64,000 nucleotides of DNA from Reinekea marinisedimentorum (GTDB lineage Bacteria > Pseudomonadota > Gammaproteobacteria > Pseudomonadales > Natronospirillaceae). Below, piece after piece: positions 41,573-50,433 of this stretch. Numbering within the stretch: the first letter of the stretch is position 1; each line of letters opens with the position of its first letter. A program made the translations under genes and the position numbers. The notes below the pieces were generated by a model. The model ran no database searches. It was not told where the DNA came from and saw only the letters and a list, made by a program, of their open reading frames with translations. The DNA is taken from contig NZ_SLZR01000001.1 in NCBI RefSeq assembly GCF_004341165.1, positions 248,001 through 312,000 of the forward strand. The letters run 5' to 3'.

Positions 41573-43102
41573 ATGCTCTTTACTTACTGCTCACACCCGA
41601 TGATACGAAAGTTTTCAAAACACCTGACGCACCCGATTGCCATGGTACTGGAACTACTGGTGCTGGTTGTCTGGCTGTTTACCGGTCGCGGCGACGAGCC
41701 GGGCTATGTCACCCTGGGCTGGCTGGCGGATAGCTATGAAGTCAGCGAGGACTTTCTCGGCGTTGCCATCGATGCCGCCATGCTCACCGACGGACTGTGG
41801 TGGGAAAACTCCGACTCACCTCCCCGCCCGCTCGATTTAACCAATGGCGACCTAATCAAGTGGACCCGTATTCTGCAACCGGATTGGCTGCGCCTGGGCG
41901 GTACCGAGGCCGATAAGCTGTGGCTGTATGAACCGGGCGATGAGCAACAGCCGTCGCCGCGGCTCAACCGCGGGCAATTGGAGCAGTTTCTGGCCTTTAC
42001 CGAGGCCGTCGGTGCCAAGCCCTTTATCACCGCCAACGCCGGGCCGCGTGTACGCCGGGAAGACCACTGGCAGCCGGAGCAGCTTAACCGCCTGCTGAGC
42101 TGGCTGCCCGAGCGCTATAACGGCATTCTGGAGTTTGGTAATGAGCCCGGCGCGCACTGGGTGATCTTTGGTCGTCAGCATCAAATCGGCTTTGAGCAGC
42201 TGGCCGGTGAATATCGTCACGCCCAGGCGCTGGCCTATGCACAGGGCATCCCGCTGGCCGGGCCAGCCAATGCCTTCTGGCCGGTCATTGGCGAGCCGCT
42301 GAAGCAGATCGTCGGTTCTTCAAAAGACTTTCTTGAAGCCGGTGCCAATCCGGATATCTTCACCTGGCATTACTACCCGACGCAGTCGAGCCGCTGTGGT
42401 GTCAAGACTGAAAACGCCAACTGGGAGGGCCTGCTGGATGTGGAAACGCAGGAGGAATTTCGCAAACACAGCCTGAAGGTGGGCCGCTGGCTCAAACAGT
42501 ACAGCCCGGATTCGGTTCAATGGCTGGGTGAAACCGGCCCGGCGCAGTGCGGCGGTAAAGCCAAACTGACCGATCGCTTTGGCGCTTCGTTATGGTGGCT
42601 TTCGCATCTTGCGACGGCGGCAAGCAGCGGAAATAAAACGGTGATCCGTCAGAGCCTAATGGGCGGCGATTACGCGCTGCTGCGCTACCTGCCGGGCTAC
42701 CGGCCAAACCCGGATTACTGGGCGACGGTGCTCTGGCAGCAGAATATGGGGCCACGGGGCTTTCGCCTGATCGGCGCCGATGGCGTCGTCCGCGCAGCTG
42801 CGCATTGCCATCCGACCCGCCCGGGCGTGATGTCGATGGTTATCGTCAATCTGTCGGAATATGACGCCACCGTCGGGCTGCCGCAGGCCGAAGCCGGACG
42901 CTTTATCGATGTAACCTCCGATCAGCTGGAAAGCCGCTACACCTTCGTTGAGGGGGAGCTGGCCGAAAGCCTGGATTGGCAGAACACCGAGAATCTGCCC
43001 TGGCTGCCAATCCGTCTGTGGCGCGAATTACCGGCTTACAGCTACCGCTGGGTCAACATTGATGACGTTCGGCTTTGTGGTGACGAGGGCGGCTCTATAT
43101 AA
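41573..43102 (+). CDS. GH79-like (heparanase/glucuronidase-type) glycosidase
   Basis: A 509-residue protein with an N-terminal hydrophobic anchor ([16 protein letters not shown]). The TIM-barrel part shows the GH79/GH-A clan pattern: the acid/base Glu in [12 protein letters not shown] (near residue 190) and the nucleophile Glu in [14 protein letters not shown] (near 320), very like the heparanase motifs. [10 protein letters not shown] lies between. A C-terminal beta-domain follows ([18 protein letters not shown]). GH79 enzymes act on beta-glucuronides in polysaccharides or glycoproteins. Start codon is uncertain: ATG at 41573, 41600 and 41642 are in frame and none has a clear ribosome-binding site. 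Confidence 0.65.
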   Translation: MLFTYCSHPMIRKFSKHLTHPIAMVLELLVLVVWLFTGRGDEPGYVTLGWLADSYEVSEDFLGVAIDAAMLTDGLWWENSDSPPRPLDLTNGDLIKWTRILQPDWLRLGGTEADKLWLYEPGDEQQPSPRLNRGQLEQFLAFTEAVGAKPFITANAGPRVRREDHWQPEQLNRLLSWLPERYNGILEFGNEPGAHWVIFGRQHQIGFEQLAGEYRHAQALAYAQGIPLAGPANAFWPVIGEPLKQIVGSSKDFLEAGANPDIFTWHYYPTQSSRCGVKTENANWEGLLDVETQEEFRKHSLKVGRWLKQYSPDSVQWLGETGPAQCGGKAKLTDRFGASLWWLSHLATAASSGNKTVIRQSLMGGDYALLRYLPGYRPNPDYWATVLWQQNMGPRGFRLIGADGVVRAAAHCHPTRPGVMSMVIVNLSEYDATVGLPQAEAGRFIDVTSDQLESRYTFVEGELAESLDWQNTENLPWLPIRLWRELPAYSYRWVNIDDVRLCGDEGGSI

Positions 43103-43136
43103 TCGCGGATTCCAAAAAATTCTATCAGGAGCCCTC

Positions 43137-43853
43137 ATGCGACCAAGCGGCCGTCAAATCGACCAACTACGCGACATCACCATTGAACGATCTTTCACCA
43201 AACATGCCGAAGGCTCCGTATTGGTCAGCTTTGGTGATACCAAAGTGATCTGTACCGCCAGCGTTGAAAGTGGTGTTCCGCGCTTTATGAAGGGTGAAGG
43301 TAAGGGTTGGGTGACGGCAGAATACGGCATGTTACCGCGCGCTACCGGCAGCCGTAACAACCGCGAAGCCGCCCGTGGCAAGCAAACCGGCCGTACCGTG
43401 GAAATTGGACGTCTGATTGGCCGTTCGCTGCGTGCCGCGCTGAACATGGAGCTGCTCGGTGAAAACACCATCACACTGGATTGCGATGTCATTCAGGCCG
43501 ACGGTGGCACCCGCACCGCGGCCATCACCGGCGCCTATGTGGCGCTGGCCGATGCCATTACCGGCATGCTGGAAAAAGGCACCCTGAAGAAAAACCCAAT
43601 TAAACACCCGATTGCCGCAGTTTCTGTGGGTATCTGGAACGATACCCCAGTGCTGGATCTGGACTATGCCGAAGACAGCACCGCCGAAACCGACCTCAAC
43701 GTGATCATGACCGGCACCGGCGGCTTTGTGGAAATTCAGGGCACCGCCGAAGGTGAACCGTTCGCGCCGGATCAACTGACGGCCATGTTGGCGCTGGCCG
43801 AGAAAGGTGTGCGCGAACTGTGCGACATTCAGCAGCAGGCCCTGGCTCAGTAA
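43137..43853 (+). CDS. rph: ribonuclease PH
   Basis: A 238-residue phosphorolytic 3'-5' exonuclease, full-length (some E. coli K-12 strains carry a frameshifted copy). [61 protein letters not shown] (RNA and phosphate-binding arginines) and [19 protein letters not shown] are all typical. It trims tRNA precursors and degrades rRNA under starvation. The ATG at 43137 has CAGGAG at the right distance. yicC follows on the same strand 93 bp later. Confidence 0.96.
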   Translation: MRPSGRQIDQLRDITIERSFTKHAEGSVLVSFGDTKVICTASVESGVPRFMKGEGKGWVTAEYGMLPRATGSRNNREAARGKQTGRTVEIGRLIGRSLRAALNMELLGENTITLDCDVIQADGGTRTAAITGAYVALADAITGMLEKGTLKKNPIKHPIAAVSVGIWNDTPVLDLDYAEDSTAETDLNVIMTGTGGFVEIQGTAEGEPFAPDQLTAMLALAEKGVRELCDIQQQALAQ

Positions 43854-43946
43854 GGCAGGCGAAACTCAGCTGCAGATTGGCCGCAGGCCCAGGTGCCGCG
43901 GCTAGTCTGTTCAATGCGCTACCCGGAATGAAAACAGGATACCACT

Positions 43947-44810
43947 ATGACTTACAGCATGACCGCCTTTGCCCGCAAAGAGCAAAGCTACGATTTCGGC
44001 ACACTTTCGGTTGAAATTAAATCAGTGAACCAGCGCTATCTGGAGCCCACCTTCCGTATGCCGGAAACACTTCGGCCGATAGAAATGAAGCTGCGCGAAC
44101 TGCTTAAAAAGCGCGTTAAACGCGGCAAGCTGGAAGTGAATGCCAAATTTTATTCCGCCAGTGGCGAGCAGGCGCTGGATATCGACGAAAGCCGGCTGAA
44201 GGCCGTGACCGGCGCACTCAACAAGCTGGAAGGCTCGGTTAACAACTCGGCCCCGGTTAATCTGATTCAGTTGCTGCAATACCCGGGTATCTTGATCGAC
44301 AGCGAAATCGATGCCGAGCAGGTTCAGCAGGAAATGACCCAGCTTTTCAACGCCGCACTGGATGACTTCCTTGCCGGTCGAGAGCGTGAAGGCGCTGTGC
44401 TGGCCGAAGCCATTGAAGAGCGCCTGGTGGATATCACCGCCATCGTAGAGGCTATTCGCGCCGAAGTACCGGAATGGGTTCAGACCTTCCGCGATAACCT
44501 GCGCGAAAAGGCGCAGAACCTGGGTGTTGAGATGGATGCCGACCGACTGGAACAGGAAGTGGTACTGCTGGCGCAAAAAGCGGATGTCGCCGAAGAACTC
44601 GACCGCCTCGACGGCCACGTTAAAGAGTGTCGTTCCATTCTGAAGCAGAAAGGTGCCGTGGGCCGTAAGCTCGACTTCCTGATGCAGGAGTTCAATCGCG
44701 AAGCCAACACGCTGGGTTCTAAAGCAACCAAAGAGAGCATTACCCGCAATGCTGTGCAGCTAAAGGTGCTGATTGAGCAGATGCGGGAGCAGATCCAGAA
44801 TATTGAATAA
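43947..44810 (+). CDS. yicC: YicC/YloC family endoribonuclease
   Basis: A 287-residue protein with the YicC start MTYSMTAFAR and the C-terminal GRKLDFLMQEFNREANTLGSK motif. Members form oligomers and have endoribonuclease activity; E. coli YicC promotes decay of the small RNA RyhB. Coiled-coil helices fill the middle. In most relatives gmk follows directly; here the next 9.6 kb are accessory genes. Confidence 0.93.
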   Translation: MTYSMTAFARKEQSYDFGTLSVEIKSVNQRYLEPTFRMPETLRPIEMKLRELLKKRVKRGKLEVNAKFYSASGEQALDIDESRLKAVTGALNKLEGSVNNSAPVNLIQLLQYPGILIDSEIDAEQVQQEMTQLFNAALDDFLAGREREGAVLAEAIEERLVDITAIVEAIRAEVPEWVQTFRDNLREKAQNLGVEMDADRLEQEVVLLAQKADVAEELDRLDGHVKECRSILKQKGAVGRKLDFLMQEFNREANTLGSKATKESITRNAVQLKVLIEQMREQIQNIE

Positions 44811-44816
44811 GGTATA

Positions 44817-44911
44817 GCGGGCGAGACGCCCGCGTTCCCCAGTGCCATTTTTTAATTGAGTGCTCACTCGCCAGTAGCTTGCCTCCTCTGGACCGCGGGC
44901 GTCTCGCCCGC
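44817..44911. repeat. REP doublet (BIME) upstream of the RAYT gene
   Basis: GCGGGCGAGACGCCCGC (from 44817) and its partner GCGGGCGTCTCGCCCGC (44895-44911) enclose a spacer ending AGTAGCTTGCCTCCTCTGGA. The whole 95-bp unit recurs downstream of the transposase at 45584-45676 in the same orientation. Confidence 0.9.
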
Positions 44912-44983
44912 ATAAGATTGATACCTATACATCAATCGGCCCGCACGGAAAGCGGGTGCCGCTGTTGAAAGGACGCCCTTCAA

Positions 44984-45568
44984 ATGGAAGCGAGAAGTCG
45001 CGGCTATTTACCGCACATCGACCATGCACACTACCAATTCATCACCTACCGACTGGCAGATTCACTACCGACAGCCGCGGTTAAATCCCTGCATCTGATA
45101 ACAGACAGCAACAAGCGTAAACGTCAGTTAGAGGTGTATCTGGATGCCGGTTACGGATTTTGTCTACTGGCAAAAGATCAACACGCTCAAACTGTATTGG
45201 ATTCTTGGCGGTATTCTGCAGGTAAAAGTTACGATTTGATTGCCTATGTCATCATGCCAAATCATGTTCATTTGCTGATTCATCCGTATCAGGGGCAGTC
45301 ACTCGATGCCATTGTGCAACGCTGGAAGAGTTATACGGCACACATGCTGAACCAGCAGGATAAAACCTCTGGGCGAAGTGTGTGGATGCCAGACTATTGG
45401 GATCGTTATATTCGGGATGAGCAGCACTTTAACCGGTCTGTTGAGTACATTCATAATAATCCGGTGCAGGCAGGCTTGGTGGGGTGCGCGGAAGATTGGT
45501 GTTACTCCAGTATTCATGGCTTTAAGCTGCCTTGGGAGAAAGCAGACTGTAAGTCTGGGCATCGCTGA
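44984..45568 (+). CDS. REP-associated tyrosine transposase (RAYT)
   Basis: A 194-residue Y1 HUH transposase of the IS200-like TnpA_REP type. The HUH pair is H94-V-H96 in MPNHVHLLIHP, and the catalytic Tyr is Y155 in VEYIHNNPVQAGLV. RAYTs cut single-stranded DNA at REP sequences and are thought to have spread REP elements, but are domesticated and not framed by IS ends. Here the gene lies between two copies of the same 95-bp REP doublet, so the unit is a REPtron. The gene appears intact. Confidence 0.93.
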   Translation: MEARSRGYLPHIDHAHYQFITYRLADSLPTAAVKSLHLITDSNKRKRQLEVYLDAGYGFCLLAKDQHAQTVLDSWRYSAGKSYDLIAYVIMPNHVHLLIHPYQGQSLDAIVQRWKSYTAHMLNQQDKTSGRSVWMPDYWDRYIRDEQHFNRSVEYIHNNPVQAGLVGCAEDWCYSSIHGFKLPWEKADCKSGHR

Positions 45569-45583
45569 GCAGGTTGGGTTTTT

Positions 45584-45676
45584 GCAGGCGAGACGCCCGC
45601 GTTCCGGTGCCAGCATTGAATAGAGTGCGCACTTACCAATAGCTTGCCTCCTCTGGACCGCGGGCGTCTCGCCCGC
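45584..45676. repeat. REP doublet (BIME) downstream of the RAYT gene
   Basis: GCAGGCGAGACGCCCGCGTT at the left and GCGGGCGTCTCGCCCGC at the right. It shares the spacer parts GTGC, AGTGC-CACT and TAGCTTGCCTCCTCTGGACC with the upstream copy. It is also a direct repeat relative to 44817-44911. Confidence 0.9.
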
Positions 45677-45843
45677 AAATCCACCGACCTGAATGCCATA
45701 ATTTGCGGCTGCCTCGCCCTCCCCCCACAGAACAAGTAGATGAAAAATATTTCCAAATGTGAATAATTATCAAATACGTCCAGGTCTGAGCCAATAAATG
45801 CCACTGCTCAGTTTTAGGCGTGAACTTTCACCCCGGAGGTCCT

Positions 45844-47001
45844 TTGTTCAACAACGCTGTCACGTCGCTTACCCTGATGTTATGTTCCTCGCTTGCGCTG
45901 GTCTCTGCTGATGACACTGTCGCCTTGAACGCCAGCGCCGAACTGGGCCAGCTGCTGTTCTTCGATGTCAATCTGTCGAAAAACCGCAGCCAATCCTGCG
46001 CCACCTGCCATAACCCGGCGCACGCCTTTATTGATAATCGCTTTAATCAGCTGGACGGTATGGTGTCGCTCGGTGACGATGGTCATTCGTTTGGCGACCG
46101 CAACGCGCCAACGGCGGCCTATTCAAGCTTTATCCCTGTGATTACCCGTAACGATGCCGGTGAATTCCGTGGTGGGCAGTTTCTGGATGGCCGTGAACGC
46201 GATCTGGCCGGTCAGGCTGGTGGCCCGCCGCTGAACGAGCTGGAAATGGCGATGCCCGATAAAGCCTCTGTCGTTTCCCGTCTGCAGGAAAATGCTCTTT
46301 ATGTTGAGCGCTTTACCGCGATATACGGTGATGCTGTTTTCGATGACGTCGATGCGGCCTACAGCGCGATGACCGAAAGCATTGCAGACTTTGAAAAAAC
46401 CGAGTTTTTCTCGCCCTTTGACTCCAAATACGACCGCTACCTGCAGGGTGAGGCGGAGTTAACCCAGCAGGAATCGCTGGGCGAGGCGCTGTTCTTTTCG
46501 CAGCAGTTCACCAACTGCAATGGCTGTCATCAATTGAAGCCCTTTGCTGGCAGCCAGGGTGAAACCTTCAGCAATTATGAGTATCACAATTTGGGTGTGC
46601 CGGTGAATGAAGCGGTGCGTGCCGCGAATGGCCTGGGTGCAGACTATATCGACCCCGGTCTTCTCGCTCACCCGAGGATTGATGATAAAAATCAGGCCGG
46701 GAAGTTTAAGGTGCCAACACTGCGCAATGTTGCGGTCACCGGGCCATACATGCACAACGGAATTTTCAGCGATTTACGCACGGTGGTGCTGTTCTACGAT
46801 AAGTTCAACAACAGCACGCGGAAACTCAACCCGGAAACCGGCGAGCCGTGGCGGTCCCCGGAGGTCAACCGCAACCTGGCGCTGGAAGATGAGGAGTTCA
46901 ATGCACCGGCGCTGACCGATAAAGAGGTCGATGCACTGGTGGCCTTCCTGAAAACCCTGACCGACCAGCGCTATGAATATCTGCTGGAAGCAGAACGTTA
47001 G
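45844..47001 (+). CDS. di-heme cytochrome c peroxidase (CcpA/MauG family)
   Basis: A 385-residue periplasmic protein with a signal peptide (MFNNAVTSLTLMLCSSLALV SA). It has two c-type heme sites, CATCH (C52-H56) and CNGCH (near residue 225). Family segments are LGQLLFFDVNLSKNRSQS, FLDGRERDLAGQA and PTLRNVAVTGPYMHNG. Such enzymes reduce H2O2 with electrons from small cytochromes or cupredoxins; MauG relatives instead modify proteins. The TTG start at 45844 is chosen because GGAGG stands four bases before it. The gene ends by overlapping the convergent GDT1-type gene by 4 bp. Confidence 0.88.
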   Translation: MFNNAVTSLTLMLCSSLALVSADDTVALNASAELGQLLFFDVNLSKNRSQSCATCHNPAHAFIDNRFNQLDGMVSLGDDGHSFGDRNAPTAAYSSFIPVITRNDAGEFRGGQFLDGRERDLAGQAGGPPLNELEMAMPDKASVVSRLQENALYVERFTAIYGDAVFDDVDAAYSAMTESIADFEKTEFFSPFDSKYDRYLQGEAELTQQESLGEALFFSQQFTNCNGCHQLKPFAGSQGETFSNYEYHNLGVPVNEAVRAANGLGADYIDPGLLAHPRIDDKNQAGKFKVPTLRNVAVTGPYMHNGIFSDLRTVVLFYDKFNNSTRKLNPETGEPWRSPEVNRNLALEDEEFNAPALTDKEVDALVAFLKTLTDQRYEYLLEAER

Positions 47002-47588
47002 GCATTCAACAGGCTGGAAGCCATGAGAACGCTGAGCACGATAAAGAAGACACCACTGATTTTATGCAGCAGCCCAATGTTAATACGGGCCATGAACTTC
47101 CGGCCGATGAACACGCCTAAAAAGGCAGTTGCACCCAGCGCCAGTGTGGCAGCCAGCCAGATAACCATCGGCGGATGAGCCGTGGCCAGTGTGACCACCG
47201 CAATTTGCGTTTTATCGCCAAGTTCGGCCAGAAAAATCATCAGGAAGGTGGTGATGATCAGGTGGTGACTGGGCTTCTGGCATTCGCCCTCTTCGGCTTC
47301 CTCTTCCTCCGTATTACGCAGCGCCAGTACACCAAACACTAAAAACAGTAAGGCGGCGCCAATCGTCAGCCAGTCGCCGGGAATGACCGCAGCCAGACTG
47401 GCGCCAATACTGACCGCCAGCACATTAAGAATGGCGAAGGCCAGAAATGCACCAACGAAGACCGGTCGGGCGCGATGGCAGGCGGCAAGTGTCATGCACA
47501 CCAGCTGGCTTTTATCGCCGATTTCAGCCAGGAAGATGGTTCCCAACGGCAACAAAAACGCGGAGAAAAACTCTGATAAGTAGTCCAT
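46998..47588 (-). CDS. GDT1/TMEM165 (UPF0016) family Mn/Ca exporter
   Basis: A 196-residue, six-TM protein made of two inverted halves. Each half bears the family motif: FLAEIGDKSQL near residue 20 and FLAELGDKTQI near residue 120, with an acidic Glu-rich loop between (EEEEAEEGE). Bacterial members such as MneA of Vibrio export manganese. It fits the neighbouring metal transporters. It is divergent from dmeF. Confidence 0.88.
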   Translation of the reverse strand: MDYLSEFFSAFLLPLGTIFLAEIGDKSQLVCMTLAACHRARPVFVGAFLAFAILNVLAVSIGASLAAVIPGDWLTIGAALLFLVFGVLALRNTEEEEAEEGECQKPSHHLIITTFLMIFLAELGDKTQIAVVTLATAHPPMVIWLAATLALGATAFLGVFIGRKFMARINIGLLHKISGVFFIVLSVLMASSLLNA

Positions 47589-47636
47589 GGCGGCTCATTA
47601 AGGCTCGATTTTTTATAGGAGGCGCGCAATTTATCA

Positions 47637-47665
47637 TTGACTATGTTTGATTATCAAACTAAATT
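47637..47665 (+). promoter_or_regulatory. dmeF promoter
   Basis: -35 TTGACT (47637-47642), a 17-base spacer, -10 TAAATT (47660-47665). The spacer from 47645 to 47659 is exactly the perfect dyad GTTTGATTATCAAAC, so a bound protein would block RNA polymerase. Confidence 0.7.
47645..47659. promoter_or_regulatory. MarR-type operator inside the dmeF promoter
   Basis: GTTTGATTATCAAAC, a perfect 7+1+7 palindrome. Size and symmetry suit a MarR dimer, and a marR gene lies at the end of this operon. Confidence 0.7.
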
Positions 47666-47679
47666 GCCAGTAAATTTAC

Positions 47680-47692
47680 TTTGATGGTCAAA
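47680..47692. promoter_or_regulatory. second MarR-type operator near the dmeF start
   Basis: TTTGATGGTCAAA, with the same half-site TTTGA as the copy at 47645-47659. It lies four bases before the dmeF start codon, in the 5' leader. Confidence 0.55.
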
Positions 47693-47696
47693 CTAT

Positions 47697-48676
<980 letters not shown>

Positions 48677-48677
<1 letters not shown>

Positions 48678-49093
48678 TGAATAACCTTACCAAGCTGAAT
48701 CAGCTCATCACTGAGTTTTACGACAAGATGTCTTCCTGGGAGCAGTCTGTCGTCAGGGAAACTGGCTACTCACTGGCGCAGATTCATACCATCGAGGTGC
48801 TCGGCAATTACGGCAACCTGCGCATGAAAGAACTGGCCGAGCGGCTTGGCATTACCACCGGCACGCTGACGGTACAGATTGAAAAACTGGTCAAGGCAGA
48901 GTTGATTGAGCGCCGCTCACATCCGCAGGACAAGCGCTCAATTCTGGTTGGCTTAACCGCAGAGGGGCTGAAGATACATAACCACCATAATCAGCTGCAT
49001 ATGGCCTTGGTAGCGGAGCTGACACGTGGCTTATCCACAGAGCAGGAAGCCGCCCTGCTGGCCGCGCTGGAGGTCATGAACCGACAGTTTTAG
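48677..49093 (+). CDS. MarR family regulator
   Basis: A 138-residue winged-helix regulator. The recognition region is LRMKELAERLGITTGTLTVQ, and the wing is ERRSHPQDKRSILVGLT with the MarR-type DxR (QDKR). It starts within the stop of dmeF and probably represses the dmeF promoter through the dyads at 47645 and 47680. The signal could be a metal: His residues cluster in IHNHHNQLHM near residue 95. This is inference. Confidence 0.88.
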
Positions 49094-49192
49094 GGACCAC
49101 GTTCGGTTTGATCGATTAAACTTTACATCAATATTCATTTATTCTGATGGTTTAGCCTGCCCGGGCTATTGCGTTGTTTGAATCTTTACTTA

Positions 49193-49212
49193 AAATGATA
49201 ATCATTCTCATT
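49193..49212 (+). promoter_or_regulatory. Fur box
   Basis: AAATGATAATCATTCTCATT matches the Fur consensus GATAATGATAATCATTATC in 6-1-6 form with few mismatches. It lies 18 bases before the next gene's start codon. Confidence 0.75.
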
Positions 49213-49230
49213 AGAGTTAAGGAAACAGAC

Positions 49231-50430
49231 ATGCAACTTATCAATGCAATTCAATCGGAGCGCGCAGCAGGCTTTAAGTCTCAATTCCGTGTTCAGAACA
49301 AACGTTTGGTGTTGCCGGTAGCCATGTTTGCACTTTTGATTGCCGAGCCGACCCGTGAAGTGGTGGTGAACACCCTGGCGGATGCATTCTGGGCGGTCTC
49401 TGCCTATGTCGCTTTCACGCTGGCGATCTACCACTTGATCTCTAAGGTGATCAGCAGCGACAACAAGGTCGTTCAGTTATTCAACAGCTCGCGCAACTAT
49501 CAGGTGTTCTTTTCTGCTTTGTTGGGTGCCTTACCCGGTTGCGGCGGTGCCATCATTGTGGCCACACAATTCGTCAGCGGCCGGGTTGGTTTCGGGGCTC
49601 TGGTGGCGGTTTTAACTTCAACCATGGGCGATGCGGCCTTCCTGTTGTTGGCGGCTAAGCCTGAGATTGGCCTGGCGTTGGTTGCCATGGGCGTTGTTGT
49701 TGGCGCGGTTTCCGGCTGGATTGTGAACGCCATGCACGCCGACAGCTTTCTGCGACCTGAACAAAAGGATGCAGTAAAGCAGCCGGCCTGCGCCGTTGAG
49801 GTCAGTCGTGAACAGAAAGGTTCTAATTTGCAGGGGCAATTCTGGGCCGTGTTGTTGATTCCGGTCGCCGTGATTGCAGGGTTGGGTTCGTTTCAAATCG
49901 ATGCTAATGCCTTCTTTGGGTTGCCGGAGATATCCATTGAGTGGGCCGGAGCCGCCCTGTTGATCGTCAGCATGGTTTTATGGGCAATTACCAAAGAGGT
50001 TGGCAGCTATGAGGATGTGGTTTCTGAAGACACCAAATTTAAGTCCGCCGGGCCGATGCAGAAGACGGCTCAGGATACCAACTTTGTTACCGCCTGGGTG
50101 GTGGTGGCGTTCCTGGTCTTTGAACTGAGCACGGCGTTTTCCGGAGTGGATTTAGCGGCGGCCTTCTCTGGCTGGGGTGTCTGGATGCCATTGATTGGCT
50201 TGGCGGTGGGTATGTTGCCCGGCTGTGGCCCGCAGATTCTGGTATCCAGTTTGTACCTTGCCGGCGCGGTACCGCTATCGACGCAGATTTCTAACTCTAT
50301 CTCCAACGATGGTGATGCCCTGTTCCCGGCCATTGCCCTGGCGCCAAAGGCCGCACTGGTGGCGACCTTCTACTCAGCTGTTCCGGCTTTGGTCGTTGGC
50401 TATGGCTACTTCCTGTTGTTCGAAGTGTAA
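49231..50430 (+). CDS. putative 10-TM manganese/heavy-metal transporter
   Basis: A 399-residue membrane protein of the ArsP_2-like group annotated as putative manganese or heavy-metal transporter. Two related halves each carry a Gly-Cys-Gly site: SALLGALPGCGGAIIVATQF near residue 92 and AVGMLPGCGPQILVSSLY near residue 325, followed by GDAAFLLLAAKPE and GDALFPAIALAPK. The symmetrical motifs suggest an internal duplication. The ATG at 49231 follows AAGGAAAC. A Fur box overlaps the expected promoter. Direction of transport is not known. Confidence 0.75.
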   Translation: MQLINAIQSERAAGFKSQFRVQNKRLVLPVAMFALLIAEPTREVVVNTLADAFWAVSAYVAFTLAIYHLISKVISSDNKVVQLFNSSRNYQVFFSALLGALPGCGGAIIVATQFVSGRVGFGALVAVLTSTMGDAAFLLLAAKPEIGLALVAMGVVVGAVSGWIVNAMHADSFLRPEQKDAVKQPACAVEVSREQKGSNLQGQFWAVLLIPVAVIAGLGSFQIDANAFFGLPEISIEWAGAALLIVSMVLWAITKEVGSYEDVVSEDTKFKSAGPMQKTAQDTNFVTAWVVVAFLVFELSTAFSGVDLAAAFSGWGVWMPLIGLAVGMLPGCGPQILVSSLYLAGAVPLSTQISNSISNDGDALFPAIALAPKAALVATFYSAVPALVVGYGYFLLFEV

Positions 50431-50433
50431 CCA

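Noticed and set aside
44984-45568. A mobile IS200/IS605 insertion sequence
   Set aside because: No tnpB and no IS ends; REP doublets on both sides and the RAYT-type sequence point to a domesticated REPtron.
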